This document shows, piece after piece, positions 45,601 through 51,210 of a DNA stretch of 62,593 nt. Source of the DNA: a virus. The position numbers and the translations under genes were made by a program. The DNA lies in the IMG/VR virus record IMGVR_UViG_3300042914_000630, positions 1 through 62,593 of that record. The stretch is one strand, 5' to 3'. Numbering within the stretch: the stretch's first letter is position 1; every line of letters starts with the position of its first letter. The notes under the pieces were generated by a model that was not told where the DNA came from, made no database searches, and saw only the letters and a list, made by a program, of their open reading frames with translations.

Positions 45601-46338
45601 ATCTTGGACTTCGGAAGCCGTAGCACCGTCAAGTATCTTGCCAGCGGTATATTCCTATATGCTGCTTTGGATACCATTGTCGGTCTGTTTAAGGAATGGT
45701 TGGCTGGTCGTGAAACCGAGGATATGCTAAAGGAGTTGGAAGAACAGCCAGGTCAGTATGTCCTCCGTGGAGTGTCCAGAGTTCCCTTCCTAGGCATTGC
45801 CAATGGTCTGGTTGAATCTGGTGTCAGTACCATCTCCGGATTGACCGGAGGTACTTACAAGTACTATGGTATCCCCCTCATGCCAGCTGGTGCTGGAGCG
45901 GGTATGGGAGCCATTGAGACTGACTATAGGAACATGACAAAGATCGTAGAAGATCCCCTGTCAGCCAGATCCTTGAAAGCAGCTAGTGATCTATTCGGTG
46001 CTACCTCTTTGGTAAACCGTAGCCCCGTAGCTATCCCTGTCCGTTTGCTTGAGGATATGAATACCTTCAAGGAAATGGATGCCATTCAGAAGTATCTGGA
46101 TATGGTCCAAAGAGATCCATACCCATACTCCAAGAAGGCTGCTGGTAAGTTTAAACCAATTGAATTGGATTACGAGACTACCCCAAGGAACTACGCCTTG
46201 GAGCAGCAGATGGCTACCCAAGCTATGCAAAGAGAGATGGCTAGAAGACCTATGCCACAACCTGAGTCACCCAATACATTCCCAATGGTTAACGACCAGA
46301 AGGGTGTATCTGAAAGACTAGGAGAATTGTTAGATTAA
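36610..46338 (+). CDS. Giant internal virion protein (gp16 position) with zincin motif and sigma-like segment
   Basis: 3242 residues (T7 gp16: 1318). Order: a helical N-terminus; Gly/Ala-rich hydrophobic segments near 312-347 and 455-475 that could cross a membrane; a zincin-type HELGH at 945-949 with a candidate third ligand at Glu1005/1006 (NAEEVFVQTF); a segment at about 1505-1650 that reads like a small sigma factor (GSLKTVKDLIGYIHTTAFNL, then an HTH NKEAGVKLGVSESTAGRYRR); Lys/Pro/Glu-rich linkers at about 1690-1960; and a long helical C-terminal half. No lytic transglycosylase motif, which T7 gp16 carries, is visible. By position it is ejected into the host. Confidence 0.82.
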   Translation: MLNFSEGFPIIPETPSAGPLRLNAYSPGQVLAAYDGDDLEFLDPSQLTNPLVYTRGDIKKVETYNQYYALTQALGALEGNLTGVSDGILGIANDPTKGAAWRQLIGKAPLTPIRYGDSELTQEAIDADLKSLNMMLEAEEGVDFSTLSYDQLSDRQKQIRDITAKVSYAEARNKAAEKLGFDWLDQVAAQDIFGITSILSDKELAGDTQDIEKLMNREDPNFDYKSWFGTKFSNEIVSQYLVENGITDDFISDSPNADHAMMRIMAQLNTSDIQRRMETYKPTNLDSFRLLRDGFIGGMINSPDTIPSVVAELGLVGISTLAGSLLAPGAGTVAGAAAGVAAAEGISTALGASSVFMRLKKAYDASTFAGRALRATAYTTETLYKLPLGMMPGYVANFGLIRGATASFTFGVVQGGLAEYARQKREIAFGAATLYANPNAMTDYNASLIATTALESGLLFGGVFGLGGGLLRSGIGAFQNRVKGVMIDPKTGFRNIADTRFTFENTPLGNTIDNIRGFVNRKERALIDAPVTEKAAVESVIENTEVTPEKLAADTEARVDRVETREATASPDAARATPEDAGTRRYEGETIPEYVARVGPNRAVRNIYEIVTEVARRTKAEGSERLIEASEQFDQMSIQDQMRVLFNTKKVLDDAKKAETDAVGLPKERERLYDELEKSRKAWFARLKKKLPKEAFKALKEELEENKKASGRKLPELLKEARDTAKPAAERKAASDEMAAKLLESISAAAASPEREAQIKAQVPPEVIDTVDAAIVEHKLTGTVSDATAEALKADIAGVKKQPKVGPVDRMLNAISKSIIAAKIDPNRVKKIKAVIRDPDAFVSLVDGDKDNATRFFDYLNELVINNMISSADRQLVLASVVHLNFSSKAFGINFKVESILDKAGNKQEDLIGSFRRSNNSLIMNLDFAGTTNDLKRRRAKALLHELGHAYFAHEASGDNYLSALRLYNKTIISSGIELMRYRPDTPDPLLNSGFLNQYHMQNAEEVFVQTFSQILFSEAEAVIGTWSPMQVSRTKFVLDKIATSVALAATLFDSSEHYAAAKEIIDSITDIDNKTKSFISMPTLARAYGNLHSMLDSVDDLAEYNKKLDAEFPDRDMKPYHLNKAELTLFKNSSKDPGFIIAMTIMKADQKSFVDSNGNFTRGINDLVKAYKEYKLAQLTSMQIKVAFLVGSNDYKVLKGLDKFDRLDFVKDELFSLYSREFVNGKSKRTILPATYEDLDALRNLDTMDYLDPTGSSVPYAVGFFGTTGDILIDAIESVVPTGKALASDTLSAEQVSALVGSLRVDDALTTNLIDQLRVYLDNIGLEELSEVVIEAQHLAYIQKLKNDGMLDIEEPSRSTPEWSNKQIAITSLGLMLKEKLSVDQIKVILKNNLSSSMYTYLINNHKIPKKLIGAVSKLLEEDGIVLNEDSKTWGIRTSKPATKVTAAAQEAAVSFESTALTKDNLVDVVSRIIKQSMRGNVTDNYFVDAAGSMITPKPDAKTVGKKAYAGNLELILSKIENGSLKTVKDLIGYIHTTAFNLKKADVAERESLETPDGVERTVVEGRPATAADRIVTTKKGIRKTILTEALDLNTGTNGRLLTAEETELVNVFTTAPTNKEAGVKLGVSESTAGRYRRTLIAKLVDVFEQSAISLDSGRDQIISGLNKHFDTVEKKVNAAKPNSEEAVIKKAKEKKPKPEADPVVSGARALQTAALAEKLRNKNPEAVIVPLPKDAEGVMYKVTDEVTGNEPEKVFRPSEQADAVMHGSPTASKEAVSFVPKKPLPMNYGTSTDLTSQPKKLESTLKSASRLGVDALVFKDGSVIPVNIEELPVIGKTEVKKEPDAEPEVTLTVENKKPVLSVISKERKPTEPKPKKENFPVKVEKKKLPRKPKATTAAPETTGPRIPMPPKKEVPVEKTPSDQVKTPEVDVVERKVNEDPKLLRQSGMDSNFLKTFIKKYWESKVEADGRNTMTPMFKKMWSHFVNVNQYIADANKRILGDDIMDKFWTAVDRIRAESLRLKVTEGPQGKKPLSYRQILEQAAKEVQVEGKPEFVIPLLPDEVKFVKENEAGDYRLSARSKKAKEIINAAGEDPVIPPPPSADAIVRAGEGQPEVPVVAEPEPPTPKEKLIGQGINQSEGGASRLLRLNNLVGWIFGGNQRENRTWFENLMNKGSNATQSATQLGNTLRSQVDMLSFVSRFFDDTKTQTGHLVGAGKTAFRTAMQLRAEEGRLMTRIFREYAKVHNLVPRLTSDVRSALDMYIYESLFKNRQPNKADLVALGIPAYQADAVAKQASLVIKSAQIANRNILELEAQTGRMSIVDENGNPVSPTTYAPVQLDHEGLARLDQNSRSALIKAMVAARTNRKLNDPMLDINTMIVMGWLDVAFDEDAKTLNVFATDRTIKYSEASNMFSNETLLKLFDAEIKKEGITGRKSDLLKLLRKSNPEKYFVLEFDDKYVIYRIPEKVTDLAPADKAKYMEAVKGNTAMYTEKWRKQLNNQNLIEREMKEILKYKTKQYPYNNPDDFNSVTKQPFFKIDPEGKTVLPIRGLTPEELLAAPETRAVLRTNLAESYFYFLKGRHFELAFQRELDRMFGQTGITILDVFDYVEKTGYENFEKIAELANWTPQELSTAQKGLADGLKRLREEYQFNADTLPYLNSEVGHSARIGLAAIRFKFSAGYGISAFTETLAELAKQSPEFYSIPKNIVNALRYVLADYRFSKQKLLESDIGDMTFVLENFRTDLANRFMGEIGYGSFRTDSRLGTKVSNSMLNIRDAQGGLETATRTFEEAGKWMQSIGSLQAVTNGTRALAKQRIQRMIWKHIQKGNIERLFDVLQESATADELAQLKKAAATDSRAEASLWKKFAGLARHQAKFGDANEAALFLKYGLTTKEQIVHLKWAMEKAGHRDGRINIFNLLDIHEDLRDNPVDGFSPDILESAISAYAHMVEDLIIKTSTSELKGLNKITSLDSRSALGRMWYALTSWVRSYQDNVILDFGSRSTVKYLASGIFLYAALDTIVGLFKEWLAGRETEDMLKELEEQPGQYVLRGVSRVPFLGIANGLVESGVSTISGLTGGTYKYYGIPLMPAGAGAGMGAIETDYRNMTKIVEDPLSARSLKAASDLFGATSLVNRSPVAIPVRLLEDMNTFKEMDAIQKYLDMVQRDPYPYSKKAAGKFKPIELDYETTPRNYALEQQMATQAMQREMARRPMPQPESPNTFPMVNDQKGVSERLGELLD

Positions 46339-46344
46339 ACCATA

Positions 46345-46380
46345 GGGGATACCTAGGGAAACCTAGGTATCCCCATTCTT
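46345..46380 (+). terminator. Terminator after the giant virion gene
   Basis: A perfect 13-base stem (46345-46357 with 46362-46374, including CCTAGG) closes on a GAAA tetraloop and is followed by ATTCTTTT. It ends the late operon. Confidence 0.85.
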
Positions 46381-46425
46381 TTATCGACATGTATTTGTAC
46401 AATCATGGTCACAGAGTGACCAATA

Positions 46426-46436
46426 GTTGGGGCTAC
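46426..46436 (+). promoter_or_regulatory. GTTGGGGCTAC motif, copy 2 (candidate phage promoter element)
   Basis: An exact copy in non-coding DNA, in the wider context CCAATA-motif-AGAAGA shared with copy 1. Not being constrained by a reading frame here supports a regulatory role. Confidence 0.5.
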
Positions 46437-46628
46437 AGAAGATATACCATAGGGATAACCTAGGTGTCTATGGATATCCCCTATAGGTTTTATTATTGTT
46501 TGTGTATAGTCTTAGCTAAGACCCCTAGGTTAACCTAAGTATATCCCTTGTTAACCACAGTTAATACATCAACAATAATAACAATAGAACAGAGCACTCC
46601 GGGGTTTAACCCCCCGGTTTGATCCCTT

Positions 46629-46773
46629 GTCGATTTCCTTGGATTCTAACGGGCCTAGGATGCCCGGAGAACCGCCGGGATAGCGAAGGTGGCCCTCGGG
46701 GTCATTCACAACATAAACCCCCTTATAGGGAATCCTAGGGCTGTATGTGTTTTAGAGCTGTCGATTTCCTTGG
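46629..46773 (+). repeat. Direct repeat GTCGATTTCCTTGG (two copies)
   Basis: Exact 14-base copies at 46629-46642 and 46760-46773, 131 bases apart. They may be binding sites or part of the end region; function unknown. Confidence 0.75.
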
Positions 46774-46941
46774 TAAGTCTTTTGGGACTCCCGTAAGTGT
46801 TTTACACAAAGGTTAAAGAAAGTTTAACTTTTAGGAAAATCGACTTAGGGGTAAAAAATTAGCGAAGGGGTATCCCCCGTAGGTACCTTACCCCTTCCCC
46901 CCGGCATCCCCCCTGCGAGTTACCGGACGCATGCCTGCGGT

Positions 46942-47002
46942 TCCGATAACCTAGCCGGGGCAGAGTCCGATAACCTAGGCTGCGCCCACGGGTGTTATCG
47001 GA
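46942..47002. repeat. Direct repeat TCCGATAACCTAG with competing inverted copy
   Basis: Copies at 46942-46954 and 46966-46978. GTTATCGGA at 46994-47002 can pair with either copy, giving two mutually exclusive hairpins. This would fit a structured RNA or a protein-binding array. Confidence 0.65.
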
Positions 47003-47128
47003 CGCTATCGGCAAAGTTTGACCGATTCTAGCGTGGTATCCCTTTCCATTGTCCCCGCCGATGCGAGGACGGGTAAATGCGGGAGCCTGATGAATCCCCT
47101 GCGTTCTTTCTGACGGAGAATCTACACA

Positions 47129-47431
47129 ATGGTTGGAACAAATCTCATGGCGGTTGTTGAGGAGTCCATCGGGAATCTCAACGGAGGCCGCGCACAACTT
47201 GAGCCTACCCTCACGGAAGTCGTGCGCCATGCTGCGGAGTTCTTCGGGAATGATAACCGTAGCATTCGCATGGTGGTGAATACGGTACTGGAATCGTGCG
47301 GCCATGATCGGGAATCGCGTGATGAAATCATCGAGGCTCTTTATCGGAAGAACATCATGGTCAAGAAGACCTATGCGGCGAATCCGATGGCGAAACTCCG
47401 CAAGAAGATCGCGGAGCAGGCGGCGAAGTAA
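47129..47431 (+). CDS. GC-rich early hypothetical protein
   Basis: 100 residues (MVGTNLMAVVEESIGNLNGG...) with a basic C-terminus. 36 of 60 bases are G or C in 47161-47220, well above most of the genome, so this pair of genes may be of different origin. CGGAG lies upstream of the ATG. No family recognised. The first gene after the non-coding region, hence probably an early host-takeover gene. Confidence 0.65.
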   Translation: MVGTNLMAVVEESIGNLNGGRAQLEPTLTEVVRHAAEFFGNDNRSIRMVVNTVLESCGHDRESRDEIIEALYRKNIMVKKTYAANPMAKLRKKIAEQAAK

Positions 47432-47544
47432 TCCCCTGCGGATTGTGACGGGCTATCCTACGGGCTACCGTAGGGTATCCCCTCGGGGAATCCCACGGGG
47501 ATTCCTCAAGGGAATACCTTACCCCTAACCAACGGAGGTTTCGC
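47432..47544 (+). promoter_or_regulatory. Run of overlapping hairpins between two early genes
   Basis: A nine-base-pair stem with loop GCTA (47455-47476) is followed by a TCCCC/GGGGA palindrome (47478-47489). AATCCC/GGGATT (47489-47503) and ATTCCT/GGGAAT (47501-47515) come next, the last two sharing bases. The shared arms mean the hairpins compete, as in attenuators. Ends with AACGGAGG before the next gene. Confidence 0.55.
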
Positions 47545-47814
47545 ATGGACATTCTCTCGGAAGTTCGTCAAGTTTCGACGGTCATTCAAGCGGTTCATTT
47601 CGCCAAGCGACTAGCAAAGTTTGCGGATATTCCTGCAAAGACTGCGCTAGAGTTTGTGCGGGAGAAGCGTGGGATTGAAGTTACCCCGGAAGAATACCGG
47701 AAGTACGCGAACTATGTTCCGTCTTTCACGGTGAACACTCGGGCAGAATCTCGGGATATTCGGCAGGATTCTTCGGGACATCTTCCCCGATTCGACCGAA
47801 TCATGGCGCGGTGA
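47545..47814 (+). CDS. GC-rich early hypothetical protein
   Basis: 89 residues (MDILSEVRQVSTVIQAVHFA...). A helical first half is followed by a segment with EVTPEEYRKYANYV. ACGGAGG stands before the ATG. Unrecognised; same GC-rich style as the gene at 47129. Confidence 0.65.
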   Translation: MDILSEVRQVSTVIQAVHFAKRLAKFADIPAKTALEFVREKRGIEVTPEEYRKYANYVPSFTVNTRAESRDIRQDSSGHLPRFDRIMAR

Positions 47815-47919
47815 ATCCTTCGGGGATTCTTGGAATCCTACTTGTGCGCTTCCACAAGTATAAATAAGCGGAAGATATGGTGGTAATACCACTAGACATA
47901 TTATGAGGAAACTTGTAAT

Positions 47920-48012
47920 ATGTCATTGCTTGTGGGTCTAGTAACCCTCGGTGGAAGTTACCTCAACTTCCTGCAAAGTGTGTGTTCACTATTGGCACAC
48001 TTCAAGATGTAA
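47920..48012 (+). CDS. Doubtful 30-residue hydrophobic peptide
   Basis: MSLLVGLVTLGGSYLNFLQS plus ten residues, stop at 48010-48012. The ribosome site (GAGGA) is rather far upstream and lies inside a hairpin, so expression is uncertain. Confidence 0.25.
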   Translation: MSLLVGLVTLGGSYLNFLQSVCSLLAHFKM

Positions 48013-48020
48013 ATAGTTTG

Positions 48021-48053
48021 GGTATATCATAGGGAAACCTATGGTATATCTTT
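48021..48053 (+). terminator. GAAA-tetraloop hairpin
   Basis: A 13-base-pair stem (48021-48033 with 48038-48050, two G-U pairs) around GAAA, then TTT. Same design as the hairpin at 46345. Confidence 0.6.
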
Positions 48054-48092
48054 CCGTCTGATTTCTTTCTCTCTAACTTTAGGAGACAAACA

Positions 48093-48179
48093 ATGTTTGA
48101 GTTTCTCTTTCTGTTGGGTGGTGTTTCTTTCATGTATGCTTTGCTTTGGTGTATTCGTGAGAATGAAGATCTAAAGTAA
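48093..48179 (+). CDS. 28-residue membrane peptide
   Basis: MFEFLFLLGGVSFMYALLWC, then IRENEDLK: one hydrophobic helix with a charged tail. A good TTTAGGAGA site precedes the ATG. Early position; perhaps a membrane-acting host-takeover peptide. Confidence 0.55.
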   Translation: MFEFLFLLGGVSFMYALLWCIRENEDLK

Positions 48180-48202
48180 CTACCTTTCGTCCACCTTGGT
48201 AA

Positions 48203-48252
48203 GTCCCGAATAGGCTTCGGCTCTGTATTGCTTCGGCAATGCTAGGGATTAC
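48203..48252 (+). promoter_or_regulatory. Compact three-way-junction-like element with two TTCG loops
   Basis: The outer stem AGTCCC/GGGATT encloses GGC-TTCG-GCT and ATTGC-TTCG-GCAAT. Two TTCG tetraloops in about 50 bases upstream of the early gene run suggest a stable leader RNA. Confidence 0.45.
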
Positions 48253-48273
48253 TTTCTTTCTTTAGGAGAACTA

Positions 48274-48435
48274 ATGAATCCGTATGACATCTGTGTTGTC
48301 TTTGGTGATGACGAGGTTTGTTGTCATCAGGTTTGGGCAGCGAATGAATCCGAGGCTCATCGTTCCGTGATGGTGTTCTATAAGGACAGTACTGTTATCG
48401 GTGTTGTCTTTGGTTCCGATGGGCTAGGAGGATGA
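48274..48435 (+). CDS. Early hypothetical protein
   Basis: 53 residues (MNPYDICVVFGDDEVCCHQV...). TTTAGGAGAACTA precedes the ATG. It opens a run of small genes that overlap or nearly touch. No family recognised. Confidence 0.6.
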   Translation: MNPYDICVVFGDDEVCCHQVWAANESEAHRSVMVFYKDSTVIGVVFGSDGLGG

Positions 48436-48437
48436 CG

Positions 48438-48581
48438 ATGGATGTTTGCTTCAAGTGTGGTAAGGAACATGAGGAAGCCTTTGCTAAAGTTCGTATTGAC
48501 TATCCCGATACGGAAGATTGGGAATCGTTTGAACTTTGTCCTGACTGTTTGATTGATCTCTTCAATAAGGAGAATGACTAA
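48438..48581 (+). CDS. Small zinc-ribbon-like early protein
   Basis: 47 residues with CFKC near the start and CPDC near the end, spaced like a zinc ribbon. TAATG overlap with the next gene. May bind nucleic acid or a host protein. Confidence 0.65.
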   Translation: MDVCFKCGKEHEEAFAKVRIDYPDTEDWESFELCPDCLIDLFNKEND

Positions 48582-48724
48582 TGCATCAGTACCATGTGGT
48601 TGTTGAGGGTGTTAGTGTCGCGGTCTATGACAACAAGTACAATGCCGCTCGTCATGCCATGCAGTATTCTCTTGGGCATGATGGTGCTAATGTTGTTGTG
48701 GAGTACCGCTATGTCTCAGCCTGA
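48581..48724 (+). CDS. Early hypothetical protein
   Basis: 47 residues (MHQYHVVVEGVSVAVYDNKY...), linked by TAATG to the zinc-ribbon gene and overlapping the next start by 14 bases. Unrecognised. Confidence 0.55.
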   Translation: MHQYHVVVEGVSVAVYDNKYNAARHAMQYSLGHDGANVVVEYRYVSA

Positions 48725-48920
48725 AGTGTGGTACAACTTTACCTTTTGGCAGAATAATAGCGGAGGATACTTCATTGGTCCTTCGGAGTTTACTGTTACT
48801 GCAAAGACAGAGAAGGATGCCTTTGCTATTCTAAAGTCACAACCTTGGTATTCGGAGAATCATTGCGAGTGTTGTGGTGTTAGGTGGTTTGATCTTGCTC
48901 ATTTTCAGGAGAGAATCTAA
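48711..48920 (+). CDS. Early hypothetical protein with CxCC cysteines
   Basis: 69 residues (MSQPEVWYNFTFWQNNSGGY...) with HCECC near residue 56. An upstream in-frame ATG at 48594 lies inside the previous gene. Stop overlaps the next start. Confidence 0.6.
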   Translation: MSQPEVWYNFTFWQNNSGGYFIGPSEFTVTAKTEKDAFAILKSQPWYSENHCECCGVRWFDLAHFQERI

Positions 48921-49138
48921 TGAATATTGGAAGAGCATATAATGCTAGTAATGGATTCGTGACTGTCGTTGTTCTCAATGATGGTGAAACCTTTAGTGAT
49001 ATTCATAACTGCAGTATCTGTATTGTTCCTATTGAGCAATACGAGAGTGTTATGGCTAGTGGTGGAGATGCAAAGGACTTTATTCCTGTTTCAGAGATTG
49101 GACTCAACAATATTACCGTTCCAAAGGAGTATCTGTAA
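48920..49138 (+). CDS. Early hypothetical protein
   Basis: 72 residues (MNIGRAYNASNGFVTVVVLN...), joined by TAATG overlaps to both neighbours. No family recognised. Confidence 0.6.
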   Translation: MNIGRAYNASNGFVTVVVLNDGETFSDIHNCSICIVPIEQYESVMASGGDAKDFIPVSEIGLNNITVPKEYL

Positions 49139-49467
49139 TGGCATATAAGCACACGGTTTACATTCCGCAGCATGACAATGATCATTCGGAGTCGTCTTAT
49201 GTTCTCGCTCCTACCATCAAGTCAACTTTGGTTGAAGCCTTTGTCGTGAACTTTGGTGGGGCTACTGTTACCGAGGGATATGGTTACTATAAGATGAGCG
49301 ATGGGTTTACCGTGGAGGATAAGGTCTGGATTGTTCAGACTATCGCTGATGTACCCTCTATTGATGGTATCCTTGCCTTTCACATTACCAATATCAAGAA
49401 TGTTCTGAAGCAGGAATCTGTTCTTTACACTACGGAGAATCTCAACAATGTCACCTTCGTTTCCTGA
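49138..49467 (+). CDS. Early hypothetical protein
   Basis: 109 residues with His-rich segments near the start (YIPQHDNDHSE) and a mixed alpha/beta look. It overlaps the next gene by 20 bases. No family recognised. Confidence 0.6.
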   Translation: MAYKHTVYIPQHDNDHSESSYVLAPTIKSTLVEAFVVNFGGATVTEGYGYYKMSDGFTVEDKVWIVQTIADVPSIDGILAFHITNIKNVLKQESVLYTTENLNNVTFVS

Positions 49468-49654
49468 TGATTACTGCCCTGATGTGGACGCTATCTATGA
49501 GGAGCGTCATCTGAATCCTGCCTATATGGAGGAACTAAACTCTTCCCGTTACGAGGATTTCTATGGTCCCTATGATGGTGGATATGATGATGATTGTCCG
49601 CCGGATGATTGGGAGGATGAGGATGAAGACTATGAAGAGGAGGATGACCGATGA
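49448..49654 (+). CDS. Small highly acidic early protein
   Basis: 68 residues. The last 25 are almost all Asp, Glu and Tyr (DDWEDEDEDYEEEDD). Such DNA-mimic-like acidity is seen in some phage inhibitors of host DNA-binding proteins; that role is only a suggestion. Confidence 0.6.
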   Translation: MSPSFPDDYCPDVDAIYEERHLNPAYMEELNSSRYEDFYGPYDGGYDDDCPPDDWEDEDEDYEEEDDR

Positions 49655-49803
49655 AGGTTATCGTTGTCTTTGACTTTCCCGATGTTGTGGATGTAGACTC
49701 TGATCATGCCGACAATGTGATTGATGAACTGACGATTGATCTCAAGCGTCTTGAGAATACGGTAGGTTATACTTGGTATATTGAGGAGGCATACAATGAC
49801 TAG
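49651..49803 (+). CDS. Early hypothetical protein
   Basis: 50 residues (MKVIVVFDFPDVVDVDSDHA...), with an ATGA overlap at its start and an eight-base overlap with the next gene. Unrecognised. Confidence 0.55.
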   Translation: MKVIVVFDFPDVVDVDSDHADNVIDELTIDLKRLENTVGYTWYIEEAYND

Positions 49804-50665
49804 CGTTGGAGAACTAAAGTCTGTTGTTCGTCCTGTTACTGGTAAGGCTCCGTCATTTGAAGGTGAGAGGTTCAAGGCTAAGTCTTATGTGTTTGATGCG
49901 GAGCTGAATGAGTGGGTTAGTTTCTATTGGATTCTTACTGATAGTGCTAACCGTGATGGCTGTGGTAATCAATGTGATTGGTATGACAATAATGCCGAGG
50001 TCGATAATGAGGAACACTTTGGCATCAAGTTGACCGATCAGAATCTTGGCACTAGCAATGCAAAGGCTGCTGCTCTTGCAATGTATCAGCGACAGAAGTT
50101 GGCGGCAGACAATGGACTTGCTCCTCCTGTGCATGGTATGTGTTGCGTGAAGTTCTATCGCAAGGATTCTAGTAAGATTGAAACTGCATGGGGCTATCTT
50201 TCTAGCCGTGCTGTTACTGACTTTGATCCTGTAGAGCATCCTGATTCTCTTGCTGCTTTCGAGGAGTACCTTGAAGAATGCAGGAATGCTTGGGATAAGT
50301 ATGAGGAACTGGAATCTTATCTTGAGTCCTGTGATTGGATTGATAGTTATAATCAGCGTCGAATGCTGAGTGATGCTAGGGATTGTGTTGGGTATCCACA
50401 TCCTGATGATGTTTCATTTAGTGAGTGGTGCTATGATAACGATATGGCTGTCCATGATCTTGATGGATTGAAGGAGGAACTCAGGGATCTTGATGCTGGT
50501 GGTTTGCAGCATGACTTTTATCCTCTTGGTCATAAGTATCCCCGTGGTACTTGGATGGGATCTGATCTGCATGAGCAGAATGTAGCGTTGTGGCAGGGTA
50601 AGATTGTGTGCATTGACTTTGGACACCATTGCCTAGGAAAGAGGTATCGACATGAGCATGCATAA
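49796..50665 (+). CDS. Large early hypothetical protein
   Basis: 289 residues from the ATG at 49796 with GAGGAGG upstream. Rich in Asp, Trp and Cys. The C-terminus is His-rich (CIDFGHHCLG, then YRHEHA), which could bind metal. It is the largest protein of the leading early block and sits among takeover-type genes, but no family or catalytic motif is recognised. Confidence 0.65.
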   Translation: MTSVGELKSVVRPVTGKAPSFEGERFKAKSYVFDAELNEWVSFYWILTDSANRDGCGNQCDWYDNNAEVDNEEHFGIKLTDQNLGTSNAKAAALAMYQRQKLAADNGLAPPVHGMCCVKFYRKDSSKIETAWGYLSSRAVTDFDPVEHPDSLAAFEEYLEECRNAWDKYEELESYLESCDWIDSYNQRRMLSDARDCVGYPHPDDVSFSEWCYDNDMAVHDLDGLKEELRDLDAGGLQHDFYPLGHKYPRGTWMGSDLHEQNVALWQGKIVCIDFGHHCLGKRYRHEHA

Positions 50666-50858
50666 TAAGTATATCGTAAAGCAGGAGGACTGCTGGGATG
50701 GAACATGGTTTGCAGTGTATGTTAATGGACAATATGTATCGGCATTCCGAGAGAGTGGTGATGCCCATTTCTATGGACTGTGGTGTGCAAATCCAAATCC
50801 TTCCAACAAGAATGAACGACCGCAAAGTGTATGTGATTCAGGTAATCACTCCGAGTAA
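50652..50858 (+). CDS. Early hypothetical protein
   Basis: 68 residues (MSMHNKYIVKQEDCWDGTWF...), overlapping the previous gene by 14 bases and the next by 47. A second ATG lies at 50658. Unrecognised. Confidence 0.5.
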   Translation: MSMHNKYIVKQEDCWDGTWFAVYVNGQYVSAFRESGDAHFYGLWCANPNPSNKNERPQSVCDSGNHSE

Positions 50859-50964
50859 TCCCCGGTGGATTACCGTAGGGGTATCCGAAACTCCTGCACT
50901 TGCACTAACCGCCCTCTGCCGAATGGTTGGGGCTACTGATACAGTACTACAGGGAGACTCGTAA
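50812..50964 (+). CDS. Small ORF containing hairpin and GTTGGGGCTAC motif
   Basis: 50 residues (MNDRKVYVIQVITPSNPRWI...). The DNA also holds a GTAATCC/GGATTAC hairpin (50855-50873), a TACCGTAGGGGTATCC element, and a motif copy. Coding is plausible but may be secondary to regulation. Confidence 0.4.
   Translation: MNDRKVYVIQVITPSNPRWITVGVSETPALALTALCRMVGATDTVLQGDS
50871..50886. repeat. Dispersed element TACCGTAGGGGTATCC
   Basis: It differs by one inserted G from TACCGTAGGGTATCC at 47466-47480. Both lie next to perfect hairpins, which suggests a dispersed palindromic element. Confidence 0.55.
50926..50936 (+). promoter_or_regulatory. GTTGGGGCTAC motif, copy 3 (candidate phage promoter element)
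   Basis: An exact copy followed by TGATACAGTACTACAGGGAGAC, whose end resembles the CACTATAGGGAGA end of the T7 promoter. 28 bases before the ATG at 50965. Confidence 0.5.
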
Positions 50965-51210
50965 ATGAACAGAACTAATAGACACAATACAACAATCCAT
51001 ACTTACTATGGAGAAGTTGATGTAGAGTTTGATGTTATTTGGACTATGGATAGTAGCAACAACTGGTGTTTTACTGATGTAGATATCGTGGATCTTCCTT
51101 ATGATTCTACTGTTGAGTATGATACTGTTCGTAGTGATGTAAGGAACTTTGCACAAACTTATTGCGATCCCTTTGGAGGTATCAATGAAGACTCTGATTA
51201 TTCAGATTGA
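50965..51210 (+). CDS. Early hypothetical protein
   Basis: 81 residues (MNRTNRHNTTIHTYYGEVDV...), acidic. Preceded by AGGGAGACTCGTAA directly after the third GTTGGGGCTAC copy, so it may head a transcription unit. Overlaps the next gene by 26 bases. Confidence 0.6.
   Translation: MNRTNRHNTTIHTYYGEVDVEFDVIWTMDSSNNWCFTDVDIVDLPYDSTVEYDTVRSDVRNFAQTYCDPFGGINEDSDYSD

Larger units (their letters stand above)
46375..47128. other. Non-coding, hairpin-dense region (candidate genome end / early control region)
   Basis: No convincing gene in about 750 bases. It holds one GTTGGGGCTAC copy (46426); a CCATAGGGATA...TATCCCCTATAGG inverted repeat followed by a T-rich stretch; several CCTAGG sites; a CCGGGG/CCCCGG hairpin near 46600; a GTTAAA/TTTAAC hairpin near 46813; AAGGGGTA/TACCCCTT near 46865-46907; and the repeats listed separately. 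GC content rises to the right. It lies between the last late gene and the early genes, where T7-like genomes have their ends and host-type promoters. Confidence 0.6.
47815..48092 (+). ncRNA. Candidate structured non-coding RNA region
   Basis: Stem-loops follow each other closely: ACTTGTG/CACAAGT near 47841-47860; GTGGT/ACCAC near 47883; a nine-base-pair GACATATTA/TAATATGTC (about 47895-47924); AAGTGTG/CACACTT near 47976-48002; and a 13-base-pair GAAA-loop hairpin (48021-48050). No clear protein gene, apart from a weak 30-codon ORF. An RNA transcript ending at the last hairpin is inferred. Confidence 0.4.

Noticed and set aside
36610-46338. Giant protein as an N4-like virion RNA polymerase
   Set aside because: Its size fits, but none of the polymerase motifs (DxxGR-type, motif A, motif B Lys, HDS) was seen, and the genome already encodes a T7-type RNA polymerase.
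46859-47331. Minus-strand ORFs in the GC-rich non-coding region
   Set aside because: They arise from the high GC content and palindromes, have no ribosome binding sites, and overlap a better + strand gene at 47129.
47432-47544. CRISPR-like array
   Set aside because: The palindromes are adjacent, differ in sequence and have no regular spacers.
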